A stretch of 6,531 bases of DNA from Acidisarcina sp. Its GTDB lineage: Bacteria; Acidobacteriota; Blastocatellia; Pyrinomonadales; Pyrinomonadaceae. Made by a program: the position numbers and the translations under genes. Location of the stretch: positions 1 through 6,531 of the forward strand of contig JAJNPX010000311.1 in NCBI GenBank assembly GCA_021155145.1, written 5' to 3'. The notes under the pieces are model-generated. The model ran no database searches. It was given only the letters and a program-made list of their open reading frames with translations, and was not told the DNA's origin. Below, piece by piece: positions 6,095 through 6,531 of this stretch. The first letter of the stretch is position 1. The number at the start of each line of letters is the position of its first letter.

Positions 6095-6377
6095 GATCTT
6101 TCTAGATACGAACATCCTTATTTATTCGATCGACAAGAAAGAGCCGAGTAAGCTGAAGAAGGCACGGAAAATCCTTAAGAATGTCGTGATCGATCATCAT
6201 CCGGTGATCTCGACGCAGGTTATTCAGGAGTTTTATGTCGTTGCGACGACAAAGCTCAAGGCGGACGCCTCGGCCGAAAAGGCAAAGTGCGAATTCATCT
6301 TCTCGGAAGACCTGGCGTCCGGAGCCACCTATCGTGGTGTGGCGGTGTGGAACCCTTTCGAAGAAAAAAATATCTAA
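6087..6377 (+). CDS. VapC-like PIN-domain toxin with internal in-frame deletion, probably inactive
   Basis: The N-terminus MSKIFLDTNILIYSID carries the first PIN acid (Asp7) and the DTN motif. ISTQVIQEFYVVATTKL (41-57) carries the second acid, Glu48. The C-terminus CEFIFSEDLASG...NPF (68-91) carries the fourth, Asp75. PIN toxins are usually about 130-140 residues; this one has 96. The missing part lies between residues about 60 and 68, where the family has the helices and the 'SfWDAL' segment with the third catalytic Asp. Both flanks remain in the same frame, so this is an internal deletion rather than a frameshift. Loss of that acid and of core helices should abolish the metal-dependent RNase activity. 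The GTG start (6087) is supported by AGGAG at 6073-6077 and by the 8-bp overlap with the antitoxin. The family call is firm and inactivity is inferred. Confidence 0.8.
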   Translation: MSKIFLDTNILIYSIDKKEPSKLKKARKILKNVVIDHHPVISTQVIQEFYVVATTKLKADASAEKAKCEFIFSEDLASGATYRGVAVWNPFEEKNI

Positions 6378-6444
6378 TATTTGCCCCGATGGAACCGCTG
6401 ACGGCTACGCCCCAAAGCCGAGTATCTCATCCTCCTGCAAAGCG
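6378..6444. other. Short gap between toxin remnant and repeat copy D
   Basis: No gene or promoter is supported in these 67 bp. A weak hairpin, CGGCT (6402-6406) with AGCCG (6416-6420) and a 9-nt loop, is the only structure seen; it lacks a T-run and is not called a terminator. Confidence 0.4.
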
Positions 6445-6474
6445 ATCTGCGTTCACTTGCAATCATCTGCGGTA
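6445..6474 (+). repeat. Dispersed 3 x 10-bp repeat, decayed copy D
   Basis: Outer units ATCTGCGTTC and ATCTGCGGTA are intact, but the middle unit has drifted to ACTTGCAATC, leaving 23 of 28 positions identical to copy C. It keeps the 10-bp spacing. It lies downstream of the toxin remnant and overlaps the end of a minus-strand reading frame. Confidence 0.7.
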
Positions 6475-6530
6475 AGTGTTTCTTTCAACCGATAGATGCC
6501 CGTTTCCACGCGCTCGGCGAATCCTTCGTC
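6453..6530 (-). CDS. C-terminal end of an unidentified minus-strand gene (5' part outside window)
   Basis: Reading the minus strand from the right edge gives 25 codons and a TGA stop at 6453-6455. The first 19 residues, DEGFAERVETGIYRLKETL, form a charged amphipathic helix of a type common at the C-terminus of cytosolic enzymes and look like real coding. The last six residues (TADDCK) and the stop are encoded by repeat copy D. Too little is visible to assign a family. Confidence 0.5.
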   Translation of the reverse strand, partial: DEGFAERVETGIYRLKETLTADDCK

Positions 6531-6531
6531 A

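Noticed and set aside
5219..6474. CRISPR array made of the four repeats
   Set aside because: The repeats are far apart and in mixed orientation, with genes between them rather than uniform spacers, and there are no cas genes.
6235..6495. Plus-strand frame overlapping the toxin and copy D
   Set aside because: It is an out-of-frame shadow of the toxin gene, Ser/Arg-rich, running on into repeat sequence without any domain.

Overview
The window looks like a piece of a GC-rich bacterial chromosome. Codon choice, a fused 2-oxo acid dehydrogenase E1, and intergenic palindromes built around a GGGCT-GA-AGCCC core would fit Acidobacteriota (Blastocatellia / Pyrinomonadaceae type). That placement is an inference from general familiarity; no marker gene is present to prove it.

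Left half (1-5201), housekeeping and metabolic genes: the 3' end of a TolC-type outer-membrane efflux protein; a 45-bp palindromic intergenic repeat; a zinc-free PIG3-type NAD(P)H quinone oxidoreductase; a small unknown gene on the minus strand whose stop codon interlocks with the oxidoreductase stop; a divergently placed extended-SDR reductase related to MupV and fatty acyl-CoA reductases; and a 757-residue fused alpha-beta E1 of a branched-chain 2-oxo acid (or pyruvate) dehydrogenase complex. These genes appear to be transcribed largely as separate units. No E2 or E3 gene follows E1, although a strong, unused Shine-Dalgarno sequence overlaps its stop codon.

Right part (5202-6475), a small accessory island: a GxxExxY-family gene (predicted PD-(D/E)XK nuclease fold) is enclosed by a dispersed repeat made of three 10-bp units. 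Copies A (5219-5246, inverted) and C (5758-5785) are a perfect 28-bp inverted pair around the gene. Copy B (5322-5351) lies just before its start codon, and a decayed copy D (6445-6474) sits further right. Between C and D is a VapBC-like toxin-antitoxin pair with a near-consensus promoter and a palindromic operator over its -10 box. The toxin is missing about 35-45 residues in frame, including one of the PIN-domain catalytic acids, so the antitoxin probably outlived an active toxin.

Right edge: a minus-strand reading frame enters from outside the window and ends inside copy D, suggesting that a repeat now forms the 3' end of that gene.

The most unusual content is the pairing of the GxxExxY gene with helically phased repeats. 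It may be a non-autonomous or self-associated mobile unit, or a nuclease with its own recognition sites.
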